Assembly: GCA_902806215.1 (NCBI GenBank)
Contig: CADCVT010000149.1
Span: 1 to 22,617 of the forward strand
Reading direction: 5' to 3'
Length of the DNA: 22,617 nt
Origin: an uncultured Solirubrobacteraceae bacterium
GTDB lineage: Bacteria > Actinomycetota > Thermoleophilia > Solirubrobacterales > Solirubrobacteraceae
Part shown: positions 17,001 through 22,617 of the stretch, piece by piece
Numbering within the stretch: the stretch's first letter is position 1
How the letters are laid out: every line of letters starts with the position of its first letter
Notes under the pieces: model-generated
Seen by the model: only the letters and a program-made list of their open reading frames with translations
Database searches by the model: none
What the model was told of the DNA's origin: nothing
Translations under genes and position numbers: made by a program

Positions 17001-20000
17001 GACGCGGGCAACCAGCTCCAGACGATCCGCCAGAGCGAGGACCCGAACAAGACCACGCACTTCGACTACGACCACGACGGCAACGTCGTCTACGAGGAGC
17101 GTCCCGGCTCGCGCAGCGCCTCCGGCGCCGCCGTGGAGCCCCGCAAGACGTGGATGACGTACGACGCCCGCGGCAAGCGGTACTCCAAGAAGGTCGGCAC
17201 CGGCGTGCACGAGCGCACGACCATCACCGAGTTCGACGGCATGGGGAACCTGCGCCGTGAGGTCAACAACCGCGGCGTCAGCGGCGGCCGCGCCGCCAAG
17301 GCCGACGCGGCACCGCGGCAGACGTCGATCGACTCGACCGAGGACCGCTCGAACACGGCGCTGAAGGATGCCACCGAGCACTCCAAGGTGTTCGAGTACA
17401 GCGACGACAACCTGCTGACCGCGATCCACCTGCCGCACGGCGGCGGGAGCGACCAGCGGTACCGCCAGTCCTTCGCGTTCGACAACCGTGGCCGCGTGAA
17501 CGCGGTGGACGCGCCGAACGAGTGGACCCGCGGGCCCGACGAGTGCTCGAGCAGCCAGGTCGACCCGTCGGCCGTCCCCGGCAGCCCGGAGCCGCCCTGC
17601 GTCCAGCGGACGAAGTACACCCACTTCGACGCCGGCTGGATCAAGACGTCCACCGAGCCCTCAGGCAAGCATCCGACCGCCGGCGCGATCGGCGGCGAGG
17701 TCCAGCGCTACGACTACGACCGCCGCGGGCTGCAGACGCTGTGGGAGACGCAGTCCGGGACGCCGAGCGTGGCTCGCCGTCGCCAGCAGCGCACCTACTG
17801 GGGCAACGGGCTGCTCAAGCAGCGCCGGGCCGAGAAGCTCGGTGGCACGCAGCCGCAGCCGCCCGCAGAAGCGCCTCGGGTCTATGACTACTCGCACTCG
17901 GCGAGCGGTCAGCTGATCCAGGTCCTCGATCGCGGCGCCAAGCAGGGCAGCGACGAGGTCGACGACGACCGCGCCTACCGGATGGCCTACGACAAGGCCG
18001 ACCGGAAGATCGCGACCGACGAGGACACCTTCGGCGGCCGCACCGGCAAGGACACGCTCGAGGCCTACGACCGCAACGGCAACGTCGTCAAGCGCCAGGT
18101 CGACGGCCAGCTCTCGGGCAAGGTCTCGGGCGGGGTGCTCGATCCGTCGATCACCTACGGCGGCGCCGGCGCGAAGACCAACGACCACGTCTTCGACGAG
18201 TTCGACCGCGAGAAGGAGACGAAGATCACGCGGCCGGGCACGCCGACGCCGGACGTCCAGCTGTACCGCAGCACGTACTACCTGTCCGACGACCTCGAGT
18301 CGAAGACCGAGCTCAAGCAGACGGGCACCGCAGCGCCGGTCCAGCGCGTGAAGGAGGACTCCTTCTACGCCAACGACGGGCGCAAGGTCCAGAACGTCCG
18401 CAAGGGCGGGCCGACGGCCGGCACGAACGAGAAGGACCAGCAGTACACGTACGACGCCAACGGCAACCGCACGAAGGACGAGACGGGCACGCACGCGTTC
18501 AACGCACGTGACCAGCTCACCAAGTGGACGCGGACCGCGCAGGCCGGCGGCTCGAACGTGGACTACACGGTCAACGGCAGCGGCGACGTGACCAAGGAGG
18601 TCGACGGCAAGGACAGCTCGACGACGGAGAGCCGGTTCGCCGGCGGCCGACTGATCGAGCAGGTCACGACCGGCGGCCCCGCTCCGACGACCTCCACGTA
18701 CGGCTACGACGGGTCCGTGAGCTCCGGGAGCGGCGGCACGGGCGGCACCGGCGGCAGCGCCGGCGGCGGCTCGGGCGGCAACGTCTCGTCGATCAAGGAG
18801 CGTCCGACGGGTCAGCCCGCATCGGCGGATCAGGTGAAGTCCGCCTTCACGTACGACCCGTTCGACCGCAACACGCGCCAGGAGTCCTACGGGACGGCTG
18901 GCGACAAGGACGTCGTCGACTACTCGTACGACGGCTTCGACCGGCGTGACACCGTCAAGGAGGCGCAGACTCGCACCGGGGTCGACTCGACGAAGAACGC
19001 GAACATGTCCTACGTCGGGACGTCGGACTCGCTGTCACAGCGCGGTGCGCTGAACGGGAGCGCCGACAAGGAGAGCTCGTTCGACTACGACTCGAGCATG
19101 GACTCGCTCGGCGTCTCGCGACGCGGGACGAACGGGTCCGGCGCGGTCGATCCGTACAAGAGCTTCGCCAAGGACATCAACGGCTCGGTGGAGGGGCTTG
19201 CCGGGGACACCGGCAGCACCGCCGGCGCGAAGTACGCGTACGACCCGTACGGCAACGACGAGAACTCGGCAGGGGAGACCGGCGCACCGGGCTCCACGCT
19301 CGACGAGGCGGGCAAGGACAACCCGATCCGCTTCCAGGGCTTCTACCGGGACTCGGGCGTCAAGACGTACGACATGAAGGCGAGGCAGTACCTCCCGCAG
19401 GCCGGGCGCTTCCTGACCCAGGATCGCTACGAGTCGGCGAGCGGCGACTTCAACCTCGTCTCCGACCCGCTGACCCAGAACCGGTACGCCTTCGCGGGCG
19501 GCAACCCGATCAGCCGCGTCGAGTTCGACGGCCACTTCGGGCTCGACGACATCGGCGATGCCGTCGAGGACGCCGGGGAGGCCGCCAAGGACTTCGGTGA
19601 GGGCGCCGTCGAGGCCGGCAAGGAGACGGTCGAGATGGTCAAGGACCCGAAGAAGACCATCAAGGGTCTCGGGCACGCCATCACGCATCCGAAGGAGACG
19701 ATCGAGGCGGTCGCCAAGTCCTGCGAGGGCCGCAGCGCCGCGAACTGCGCGGGCTACGCCCTGGGCAACGTCGTCGGCGGCAAGGGTGCCGGCGCGGTCG
19801 TCCGCGCAGGCGCCAAGGCCGGCGCGAAGCAGGGTGCCAAGCAGGGCGCCAAGCAGGGCTCGAAGGGCGCGGCGAACGGCGCCGGCGGAGCCGGGAAGGC
19901 CCAGGGTGGTCGCACCGAGAGCAGTGGCCGCGACGCGGGCTCTCGCGGCAAGGGCGGAGGCTCGAGCTGCACGGCCAACTCGTTCGCCGGCGGCACCCAG

Positions 20001-20777
20001 GTGCTGATGGCGGACGGCTCGGTGCGGGCGATCTCGACCCTGCGGGCCGGCGACGTGGTCACCGCCACGGACCCGAAGTCGGGCGTCAGCAGCGCCCGGC
20101 TCGTGGAGCGCCTGATCACCGGCACCGGCATGAAGTCGATGATCAGCGTCCGCATCGCGGGCGAGGACATCCAGGCCACCGCGAAGCACCCGTTCTGGGT
20201 GGAGAGCCGCAAGGAGTGGGTCGACGCGGAGGACCTGCGTGCCGGCGACGAGCTGCGGCAGCCCGACGGCTCGGTCGTCGAGGTCGAAGGCACGACCGCC
20301 TACGCGACGTACGGCACGGTCTTCAACCTGACCGTCGAGGGCGTCCACACGTACTACGCCGGCGACCTCCTGGTCCATAACTGCAGCGGCAAGAACTGCG
20401 GCTGCCAGCCCAAGGGCGGCGTGTACGAGCTGCGCGACCCGCAGACCGGCAAGGTGCGGCGCACGGGCAAGTCCAACGACCTCGAGCGCCGCAAGAAGGA
20501 GCACGCGAACCCGCGGAAGAAGCGCGATCAGGGCACACGAGGGCTCGACTTCCACGTGCGGGACCGCAGCGACGACGACGACGTGCGGACAGGCCTTGAG
20601 CAGAAGGCCTACAACGAGAACCCGCAGGCCGACCTGAACAAGGTCCGGCCGATCGGACCGCGCCGGGCCAAGGAGACCAAGAAGCGCATCGGGAAGAAGA
20701 CCGCCAAGCACATCGCACAGCAGCGCCGGCAGCAGAAGCGCATGCCGGCACGACGCGGCGGCGGGGGGAACAATTGA
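11067..20777 (+). CDS. Giant RHS/YD-repeat polymorphic toxin with Hint domain and GIY-YIG-like nuclease tip
   Basis: 3236 residues. Residues 37-60 (SLIGMLVAALAMTLLAVAFASA) are a signal or anchor segment after an unusually long polar N-region. Residues ~60-360 are a conserved N-terminal region of actinobacterial RHS proteins ending YPIVLDPSI. A beta-rich stretch (~360-500) and three Ig-like repeats follow (boundaries near DAPTIG 505, RRPPSL 617, KKGPQL 727). From ~851 (QYDTAEAGG, NPGRGLSTF) the RHS shell starts, with several dozen YD repeats from ~988 to ~2750, e.g. YEYDAEGNLV. The RHS core is at 2755-2825 (ARQYLPQAGRFLTQD, NRYAFAGGNP). A helical pre-toxin linker (2826-2967), a Hint domain (to Asn3105) and the toxin (3106-3236) follow. 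This is a WapA-like contact or secreted toxin architecture. ATG 11067 has a good Shine-Dalgarno; ATG at 11112 is an alternative. The immunity gene overlaps the stop. Confidence 0.95.
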   Translation: MRFGATWRRVIRAAQMSDAIEEQRARQAHRPLDPARSGSLIGMLVAALAMTLLAVAFASAQTAEQEDARKDDVMRYANLSDAQAWSLARRVLPEDPDALPLGERLGVSTKARASQAGGKAAKPGAVEYLSDHTAVVKSTDAKAPSTFVSSAAPLRAKDTDGQLRPVDLRLKPRGRSYLAPENAGTDVLLSRTLRRSSLLRDAGLTVRPLMPAGGRVTARQAATAFFANAGTSTDVTLSAEAGGLQAMWVLRSPASPQRVRLALGSKQGLKVTPRKHGAFLLRDGKRRAVARVLPPVAWDADGKTVAVRASNRGSTLVYDVAHRQRSVRYPIVLDPSIITESFNGATSTDFAGWTQATGASAGHTGATTGTRGNGLYLNFSGLATDPAGKHEWQYKAPGQAIITRFASSIVTLAPTPTTVATCARLGIKTSTGVGQAGGTQSCPAVPTTPAGQTTATVAAQTFTKSADTASRSNIAYFSHEQPTGLTAASAFMQAPTIDLTDTDAPTIGTTYVSSPNHANWVKGGPMYLRPTLSDPGLGAKSATIKRSDGWTLDTDTHACTGLRTSRCAATWSGVTYTPQLDFNTHDMWEGQHAVTITATDVVGNTATATPVLKIDRRPPSLDFGNELNDWPFVKDTTKNLWIGAYDGDVNQTDVKHQRSGVGRLAVSINGTAQAPDSTQTCAHGCSLSRTVAVNGANLSHGAQIVRVTATDQALNADTIDVPVFVDKKGPQLTLSGPLKDAAGSPLTKESYRLHVDAHDGVPGGLERQSGVDHIEILWDQGAGRQRLDYLHRACATDSCSSDHDYTFEPRRFSAPGTLIVRSVDDLGNASESLLSLTPGATTFDTTSLTGLEEYMQYDTAEAGGGSRMHINQTTGNAVWNILPMTNPGRGLSTFANVTYNSQQKTDATSYKEIGPGFSLGISSVTRVNEPLDTTRDATFGEIAMVDPDGTRHVFRKNGTYYEPPPGVQLHLRKFSSEFSRWWAMTRPDGVTYFFDRNGFASSIEDRTNNILRFTYEIVATTSTASCPVWGLNETSPLPAGCRQRLVAVTDSAGVLENAPNRSVRLAYTSNAGPIASVTDHAGRVMAFTYSGGRLTALSKADASPDERTFRFFYGGYGIAAVQDPRGAETRLTHGTGYLAKLAGTTPAADVLSDVRVEAVRQRDLRNRRYTYGKSPTGAAAQFETRASDARSETTVYQTDHRGRTLRLTDPRGTSSTLRWDGDNNVTQMSEAGGTSDEAITSMAYNEHGQLRWISDPMDNRTELSYIVGEGVHQAEGGEGRGAFVSDLNRIEHPNGVATGAPDDFTELFQIDARGNVVARRDQEGNWANTQFDSFGRVVRETDQVGNVTRYEQFDANGMPRVVIDPKDGRSEYRYDDVGNLLATTDPRGAEFGSLRDPQFRFQARFEYDAHDQMVKEILPKDSRVGAFITRSYDYDINGNEQRSVDGAGAATTQEFDEMDRPVAIKSPSVPHDGEEAGAQEITRRTYDGEGNITREQQPRGDEDQSTDQDFSTDYEYDAEGNLVVARRHDYKDGKRTSLITSMGYDLRGNMTRFVDPRENAEGDGDTPLGNVAEGDLRYEYKYDKANRKIEQIEDPTNLWMSTGYTYDRNDNLIKVRDPRWNEARREFDQRDMLVAEIDTLGRRTKYERRADGKVDSKLSPRFFEHWSDDNEFREKLIYDGLGNIVERQIPRWDGGVDPKVAYKWRYHRDAVGNPTVITDPRGVETENTFLDSGDLKTTTRPDLWTSDGTKLKEKEWREIGNQGSEPELPTGEGEGDHGSVGQENMPGLLPKAGKVQFGYDPELRLALVTELASNTATTMTRDAMGRTVKVRRPFDQAASRFIEESTTYDRNGNQVAQTDGEGNTWRTEYDQFDRPVRQIAPGASDGSPDITKTVYSANDLPTEITDPRGNTETRCYDTADRLIEEIDAEGNDTSTRYDENGNVVRKTAPKGNPKWNPGDGCYPADLPEENAYGTYMSYDAGNQLQTIRQSEDPNKTTHFDYDHDGNVVYEERPGSRSASGAAVEPRKTWMTYDARGKRYSKKVGTGVHERTTITEFDGMGNLRREVNNRGVSGGRAAKADAAPRQTSIDSTEDRSNTALKDATEHSKVFEYSDDNLLTAIHLPHGGGSDQRYRQSFAFDNRGRVNAVDAPNEWTRGPDECSSSQVDPSAVPGSPEPPCVQRTKYTHFDAGWIKTSTEPSGKHPTAGAIGGEVQRYDYDRRGLQTLWETQSGTPSVARRRQQRTYWGNGLLKQRRAEKLGGTQPQPPAEAPRVYDYSHSASGQLIQVLDRGAKQGSDEVDDDRAYRMAYDKADRKIATDEDTFGGRTGKDTLEAYDRNGNVVKRQVDGQLSGKVSGGVLDPSITYGGAGAKTNDHVFDEFDREKETKITRPGTPTPDVQLYRSTYYLSDDLESKTELKQTGTAAPVQRVKEDSFYANDGRKVQNVRKGGPTAGTNEKDQQYTYDANGNRTKDETGTHAFNARDQLTKWTRTAQAGGSNVDYTVNGSGDVTKEVDGKDSSTTESRFAGGRLIEQVTTGGPAPTTSTYGYDGSVSSGSGGTGGTGGSAGGGSGGNVSSIKERPTGQPASADQVKSAFTYDPFDRNTRQESYGTAGDKDVVDYSYDGFDRRDTVKEAQTRTGVDSTKNANMSYVGTSDSLSQRGALNGSADKESSFDYDSSMDSLGVSRRGTNGSGAVDPYKSFAKDINGSVEGLAGDTGSTAGAKYAYDPYGNDENSAGETGAPGSTLDEAGKDNPIRFQGFYRDSGVKTYDMKARQYLPQAGRFLTQDRYESASGDFNLVSDPLTQNRYAFAGGNPISRVEFDGHFGLDDIGDAVEDAGEAAKDFGEGAVEAGKETVEMVKDPKKTIKGLGHAITHPKETIEAVAKSCEGRSAANCAGYALGNVVGGKGAGAVVRAGAKAGAKQGAKQGAKQGSKGAANGAGGAGKAQGGRTESSGRDAGSRGKGGGSSCTANSFAGGTQVLMADGSVRAISTLRAGDVVTATDPKSGVSSARLVERLITGTGMKSMISVRIAGEDIQATAKHPFWVESRKEWVDAEDLRAGDELRQPDGSVVEVEGTTAYATYGTVFNLTVEGVHTYYAGDLLVHNCSGKNCGCQPKGGVYELRDPQTGKVRRTGKSNDLERRKKEHANPRKKRDQGTRGLDFHVRDRSDDDDVRTGLEQKAYNENPQADLNKVRPIGPRRAKETKKRIGKKTAKHIAQQRRQQKRMPARRGGGGNN
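18720..18782 (+). repeat. Gly/Ser/Thr-rich linker inside the RHS shell
   Basis: Residues 2552-2572 of the RHS protein consist almost only of Gly with some Ser and Thr (SSGSGGTGGTGGSAGGG onward), coded by GGC-rich triplets. It interrupts the YD repeats between GYDGSV and SSIKERP. It is in frame and probably forms a flexible loop; slipped-strand copy-number variation is plausible. Confidence 0.8.
19812..19859 (+). repeat. 12-bp tandem repeat coding AKQG units in the pre-toxin linker
   Basis: Four consecutive 12-bp units, GCCAAGGCCGGC (diverged), GCGAAGCAGGGT, GCCAAGCAGGGC and GCCAAGCAGGGC, encode AKAG-AKQG-AKQG-AKQG (residues 2916-2931). They follow the Gly-rich helix NVVGGKGAGAVVRAG and precede a Gly/Ala/Arg-rich disordered stretch leading to the Hint domain. 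The basic repeat may help translocation or act as a spacer; copy number could vary between strains. Confidence 0.8.
19980..20381 (+). other. Hint (intein-like) autoprocessing domain of the RHS protein
   Basis: Residues 2972-3105. It begins SFAGGTQVLMADGSVRAIS with LRAGDVVTA (blocks A), contains the ATAKHPFWVE block B with the T-x-x-H motif (Thr3038, His3041), and ends VFNLTVEGVHTYYAGDLLVHN followed by Cys3106 (blocks F/G with terminal His-Asn and a +1 Cys). The canonical first residue is Ser2972, with a Cys four residues earlier (Cys2968). Pre-toxin Hint domains cut at the terminal Asn to free the toxin tip. All key residues for C-terminal cleavage are present. Confidence 0.9.
20382..20774 (+). 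other. C-terminal GIY-YIG/URI-like nuclease toxin domain
   Basis: Residues 3106-3236. The core reads GGVYELRD (Gly3118, Tyr3120), then a short hairpin, RRTGKSNDLERRKKEH (Arg3141/3142 and His3146) and LEQKAYNENPQADLNKVRPI (Glu3178). This matches the order of GIY-YIG/URI nucleases: GVY, YxG-like, R...H, catalytic Glu. The Tyr of the second 'YIG' is Arg-Thr-Gly here. A Cys cluster (CSGKNCGC) opens the domain and a Lys/Arg-rich tail ends it, as expected for a nucleic-acid-binding toxin. The substrate (DNA or RNA) is unknown. Confidence 0.75.
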
Positions 20778-21253
20778 GCGGCGGCCGGCGGCCTGCGGAG
20801 GGAACCGTGTTCTCGGTGCCACTCAGCGATGACACGCACGCGCTCGGCGTCGTGGCCAGGAAGGACCGGCGGGGCAACGTCCTGTTCGCGTACTTCTTCG
20901 GTCCGCGCCGCCAGGGCGAGCCGGAGGGCGTCCCCGACGCCGACCTCCGGCCGGGTGACGCGGCCCTCGCCACACGGGTGTTCCCGGGAGGCTTCGACGA
21001 CGGCTCGTGGCAGCCGCTCGGGAAGCTCCCCGGCTGGGATCGCGAGGCCTGGCGGATGCCCGACCTGATCCGCGGCCCCGACGGCGACGGCGGGTACTGG
21101 CGAGAGCGCTACGCCGACGACAACCCGGACAGGCTGATCGGGTCGGACCCGGCATCCGACGAAGACGTCGAGACGCTCCCCAGCGAGGGGGTCCGCGGCG
21201 ACCGATCGCTCGTGATCGTCCTCGACGATCAGCTACAGGACGTCAGGAGCTGA
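20774..21253 (+). CDS. Imm26-like immunity protein for the RHS toxin
   Basis: 159 residues from TTG at 20774, which overlaps the RHS stop codon by 4 bp (TTGA). A second start, GTG at 20807, has a better Shine-Dalgarno (GGAGG, 5-nt spacer) and would give 148 residues beginning FSVPLSDD. The sequence EGTVFSVPLSDDTHALGVVA, with LFAYFFGPRRQGEPE, SWQPLGKLPGWDREAW and a hydrophobic end (DRSLVIVLDD), resembles the Imm26 family of polymorphic-toxin immunity proteins, by my recollection of that family. It has no signal peptide, so it would neutralise the nuclease in the cytoplasm. Position directly after a toxin tip is the strongest evidence. Its 3' end overlaps the convergent RraB-like gene by 11 bp. 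Confidence 0.82.
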   Translation: MSGGRRPAEGTVFSVPLSDDTHALGVVARKDRRGNVLFAYFFGPRRQGEPEGVPDADLRPGDAALATRVFPGGFDDGSWQPLGKLPGWDREAWRMPDLIRGPDGDGGYWRERYADDNPDRLIGSDPASDEDVETLPSEGVRGDRSLVIVLDDQLQDVRS

Positions 21254-21488
21254 CGTCGATCTCATGCCCGTCGTACTCCCCATTCAGCTCCTCCGCCAGC
21301 CGCCCGAGATCGGCCTCGATCGTGTCGAGGTCGCCCTCGGGGATGTCCTTCTCCGCGAGCGCGAGCCAGTTGACGTCATCGGCGCCGAGGCGTACCTCGA
21401 CGTCGTAGCCGGATCCCTGGAGGCGGGTGCCCGCAGCGCGCGCCCCGTTCTCGTCCGGGAAGTAGAGGTAGAAGGAAGCGAGGGGCAT
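21243..21488 (-). CDS. RraB-like small protein (RNase E inhibitor family)
   Basis: 81 residues. The pattern FYLYFPDENGARAAGTRL, GYDVEVRLGADDVNWLALA, then LGRLAEELNGEYDGHEIDVSS is that of the RraB/DUF1260-type fold: a ferredoxin-like small domain whose Escherichia coli member binds and inhibits RNase E. The 'GEYDG.E' ending is the most characteristic part. The protein is acidic and shorter than E. coli RraB, and covers only the core domain. The ATG at 21488 is preceded by a weak GAGAG. It is convergent with, and overlaps, the immunity gene, so it may be part of the toxin module or an unrelated neighbour; a second immunity role is speculation. Confidence 0.75.
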   Translation of the reverse strand: MPLASFYLYFPDENGARAAGTRLQGSGYDVEVRLGADDVNWLALAEKDIPEGDLDTIEADLGRLAEELNGEYDGHEIDVSS

Positions 21489-21593
21489 AGCTCTCGCCCG
21501 CTACCCCCGGACCCCCTCGCCCAATCGGGCGCCAACCCACTGACCGTCGACGCCGACCCGGCGGCGACAAGCCACACACGACGGAGGTCGACC
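21489..21593. promoter_or_regulatory. Divergent gap between the RraB-like and LamG genes
   Basis: 105 bp that must carry promoters in both directions. It contains a short perfect hairpin, CGCCC-AATC-GGGCG (21518-21531), and at 21583-21587 the Shine-Dalgarno GGAGG, 6 nt before the GTG at 21594. I see no convincing -35/-10 pair. Confidence 0.45.
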
Positions 21594-22617
21594 GTGCCAC
21601 GGGATGCAATGCCGACTCGAAAGCGACGGGCGGCCGCCTGCCTGGGCACCTGCGCCGCGGCGTGCGCGCTCGCGCTCGCCGGCGGCGCCGGCACGGCGTA
21701 CGCCAGCGGCACCACGGCGCCGAACCCGGTGCTGGCGATGTCGTTCGACGAGCTCCAGGGCTCGAAGGTCAACGACTCGTCGCCGGCCAACAACGACGGC
21801 ACGATCACCGGCGCGCAGTGGCGCCAGGACGGCCGCTTCGGTGGGGCCCTAGCCTTCGACGGCGACGACCGGGTCAGCGTCCCTGACGCCGCCAGCCTCG
21901 ACCTCAGCACCGCTGGGACGATGTCGGCGTGGGTCCGGCCGCGCACGCAGGAGCGCTTCCAGGGCGTGGTGCAGAAGAACGCCGGGTCGAGCGCCGCGTA
22001 CGGGCTGTACGCGACCTCGACCGACAAGCGATCGACCTTCACCGCCTGGAGCGGCAACGACGGCATCTACGGCTACGACCCGCTGCCGATGGAGGCCTGG
22101 TCGCACATCGCCGCCACCTACGACGGCACGTACTGGCGCCTGTACCTCAACGGCGAGTACGTCAACTCCCAGGGGGCCCGTCCGTTCGCGATCACGAAGG
22201 ACGAGCTGCACATCGGCAACACCGCCGGCCGGGACGAGGGCTTCGACGGGCTCATCGACGAGGTCCGCGTCTATGGCGCGGCGCTGACGCGGGAGCAGAT
22301 CGTCCGCGACCGCGACACCCGCATCAAGAGCGACACGGAGGAGCCGGTCGCGCCGGTGCTCGCCATGTCGTTCGACGAGAACGCCGGCGCGATCGTCAAC
22401 GACTCGTCGACGTACGGGAACTCCGGTGTGATTCGCGGGGCGACGTGGACGACGTCGGGCAAGAACGACGGCGGCCTCTCGTTCGACGGGCTCGACGACT
22501 GGGTCACGGTCCAGGACTCGGCGTCGCTCGACCTGACGACCCAGATGACGGTCTCGAGCTGGGTGAAGATCCGGCGCCACAAGTCGTGGAGCAACATCTT
22601 CACCAAGGAGATGGGCA
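21594..22617 (+). CDS. Secreted LamG/concanavalin-like domain protein, N-terminal part
   Basis: The frame is open to the window edge: 341 complete codons, no stop. I choose GTG at 21594 because GGAGG lies 6 nt upstream; ATG at 21609 is in the same frame. The N-terminus is a signal peptide: RKRR (9-12), a hydrophobic Ala/Leu/Cys core, then AYA-S near residue 37. LamG domain 1 spans about 42-240 (VLAMSFDELQG, GGALAFDGDDRVSVPD, MSAWVRP, WSHIAATYDGTYWRLYLNG, FDGLIDEVRVYGAALT). A second copy starts at 253 (VLAMSFDENAG, LSFDGLDDWVTVQDSASLDL, MTVSSWVKI). Such jelly-roll domains bind glycans or surfaces. The gene's position after the RHS island suggests another large surface protein, possibly also RHS-type, but that part is not visible. 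Confidence 0.9.
   Translation, partial: MPRDAMPTRKRRAAACLGTCAAACALALAGGAGTAYASGTTAPNPVLAMSFDELQGSKVNDSSPANNDGTITGAQWRQDGRFGGALAFDGDDRVSVPDAASLDLSTAGTMSAWVRPRTQERFQGVVQKNAGSSAAYGLYATSTDKRSTFTAWSGNDGIYGYDPLPMEAWSHIAATYDGTYWRLYLNGEYVNSQGARPFAITKDELHIGNTAGRDEGFDGLIDEVRVYGAALTREQIVRDRDTRIKSDTEEPVAPVLAMSFDENAGAIVNDSSTYGNSGVIRGATWTTSGKNDGGLSFDGLDDWVTVQDSASLDLTTQMTVSSWVKIRRHKSWSNIFTKEMG

Noticed and set aside
14586..17624. A 1012-codon minus-strand open frame opposite the YD repeats
   Set aside because: It is periodic only because the opposite strand encodes YD repeats; no recognisable protein.
19980..20381. A selfish intein with homing endonuclease
   Set aside because: The domain is about 134 residues with no endonuclease insert and sits at the usual pre-toxin position of RHS proteins, so it is called a Hint autoprocessing domain.
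19035..20822. A 595-codon minus-strand open frame opposite the RHS tip
   Set aside because: Antisense to the RHS core, Hint and toxin domains, all of which have clear motifs on the plus strand.

Overview
The window is very GC-rich, with codons ending mostly in G or C and frequent GTG/TTG starts. It carries actinobacterial hallmarks: a pgeF-yggS-sepF run, a SepF-type division protein, and a MoxR/DUF58/DUF4129 cluster. I infer an actinomycete, most likely of the Thermoleophilia (Solirubrobacterales-like). That placement rests on gene content and style, not on a marker gene.

Layout. (1) Positions 1-3821: a cell-envelope cluster. On the minus strand, from 3039 leftwards, come a small membrane-anchored protein, a MoxR AAA+ ATPase, a DUF58 protein and the start of a multi-pass membrane protein cut by the window edge (probably the TgpA-like transglutaminase usual in such clusters). 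The fifth member, a DUF4129 protein, is divergent on the plus strand. (2) Positions 3805-7472, minus strand: a PQQ-like beta-propeller protein with a His-rich tail, a NAGPA/DUF2233 phosphodiester glycosidase-like protein and a family-4 glycosyltransferase, plausibly one transcription unit. (3) Positions 7481-10766, plus strand: a CCA-adding/poly(A) polymerase family nucleotidyltransferase, a pair of REP-like palindromes, then pgeF, yggS and sepF. The ftsZ, yggT and divIVA genes that often flank this run in actinobacteria are absent. (4) Positions 10767-21488: a polymorphic-toxin island. A 300-bp leader precedes a single 9.7-kb gene for a 3236-residue secreted or anchored RHS/YD-repeat protein. 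This ends in a Hint (intein-like) self-cleaving domain and a ~130-residue GIY-YIG-like nuclease toxin. An Imm26-like immunity gene overlaps its stop codon by 4 bp, and a small RraB-like gene (RNase-E-inhibitor family) lies convergent to that. (5) Positions 21594-22617: the first 341 codons of a secreted protein with tandem LamG/concanavalin-like domains, running off the window.

How it fits together. The left part is housekeeping and envelope biology. The most notable system is the RHS toxin: the beta-rich N-terminus and YD shell would encapsulate and display the C-terminal nuclease, the Hint domain would release it, and Imm26 would protect the producer. A second nuclease-binding-type small protein (RraB family) sits next door and may belong to the same module. 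No rRNA, tRNA, CRISPR array or transposase gene was seen.
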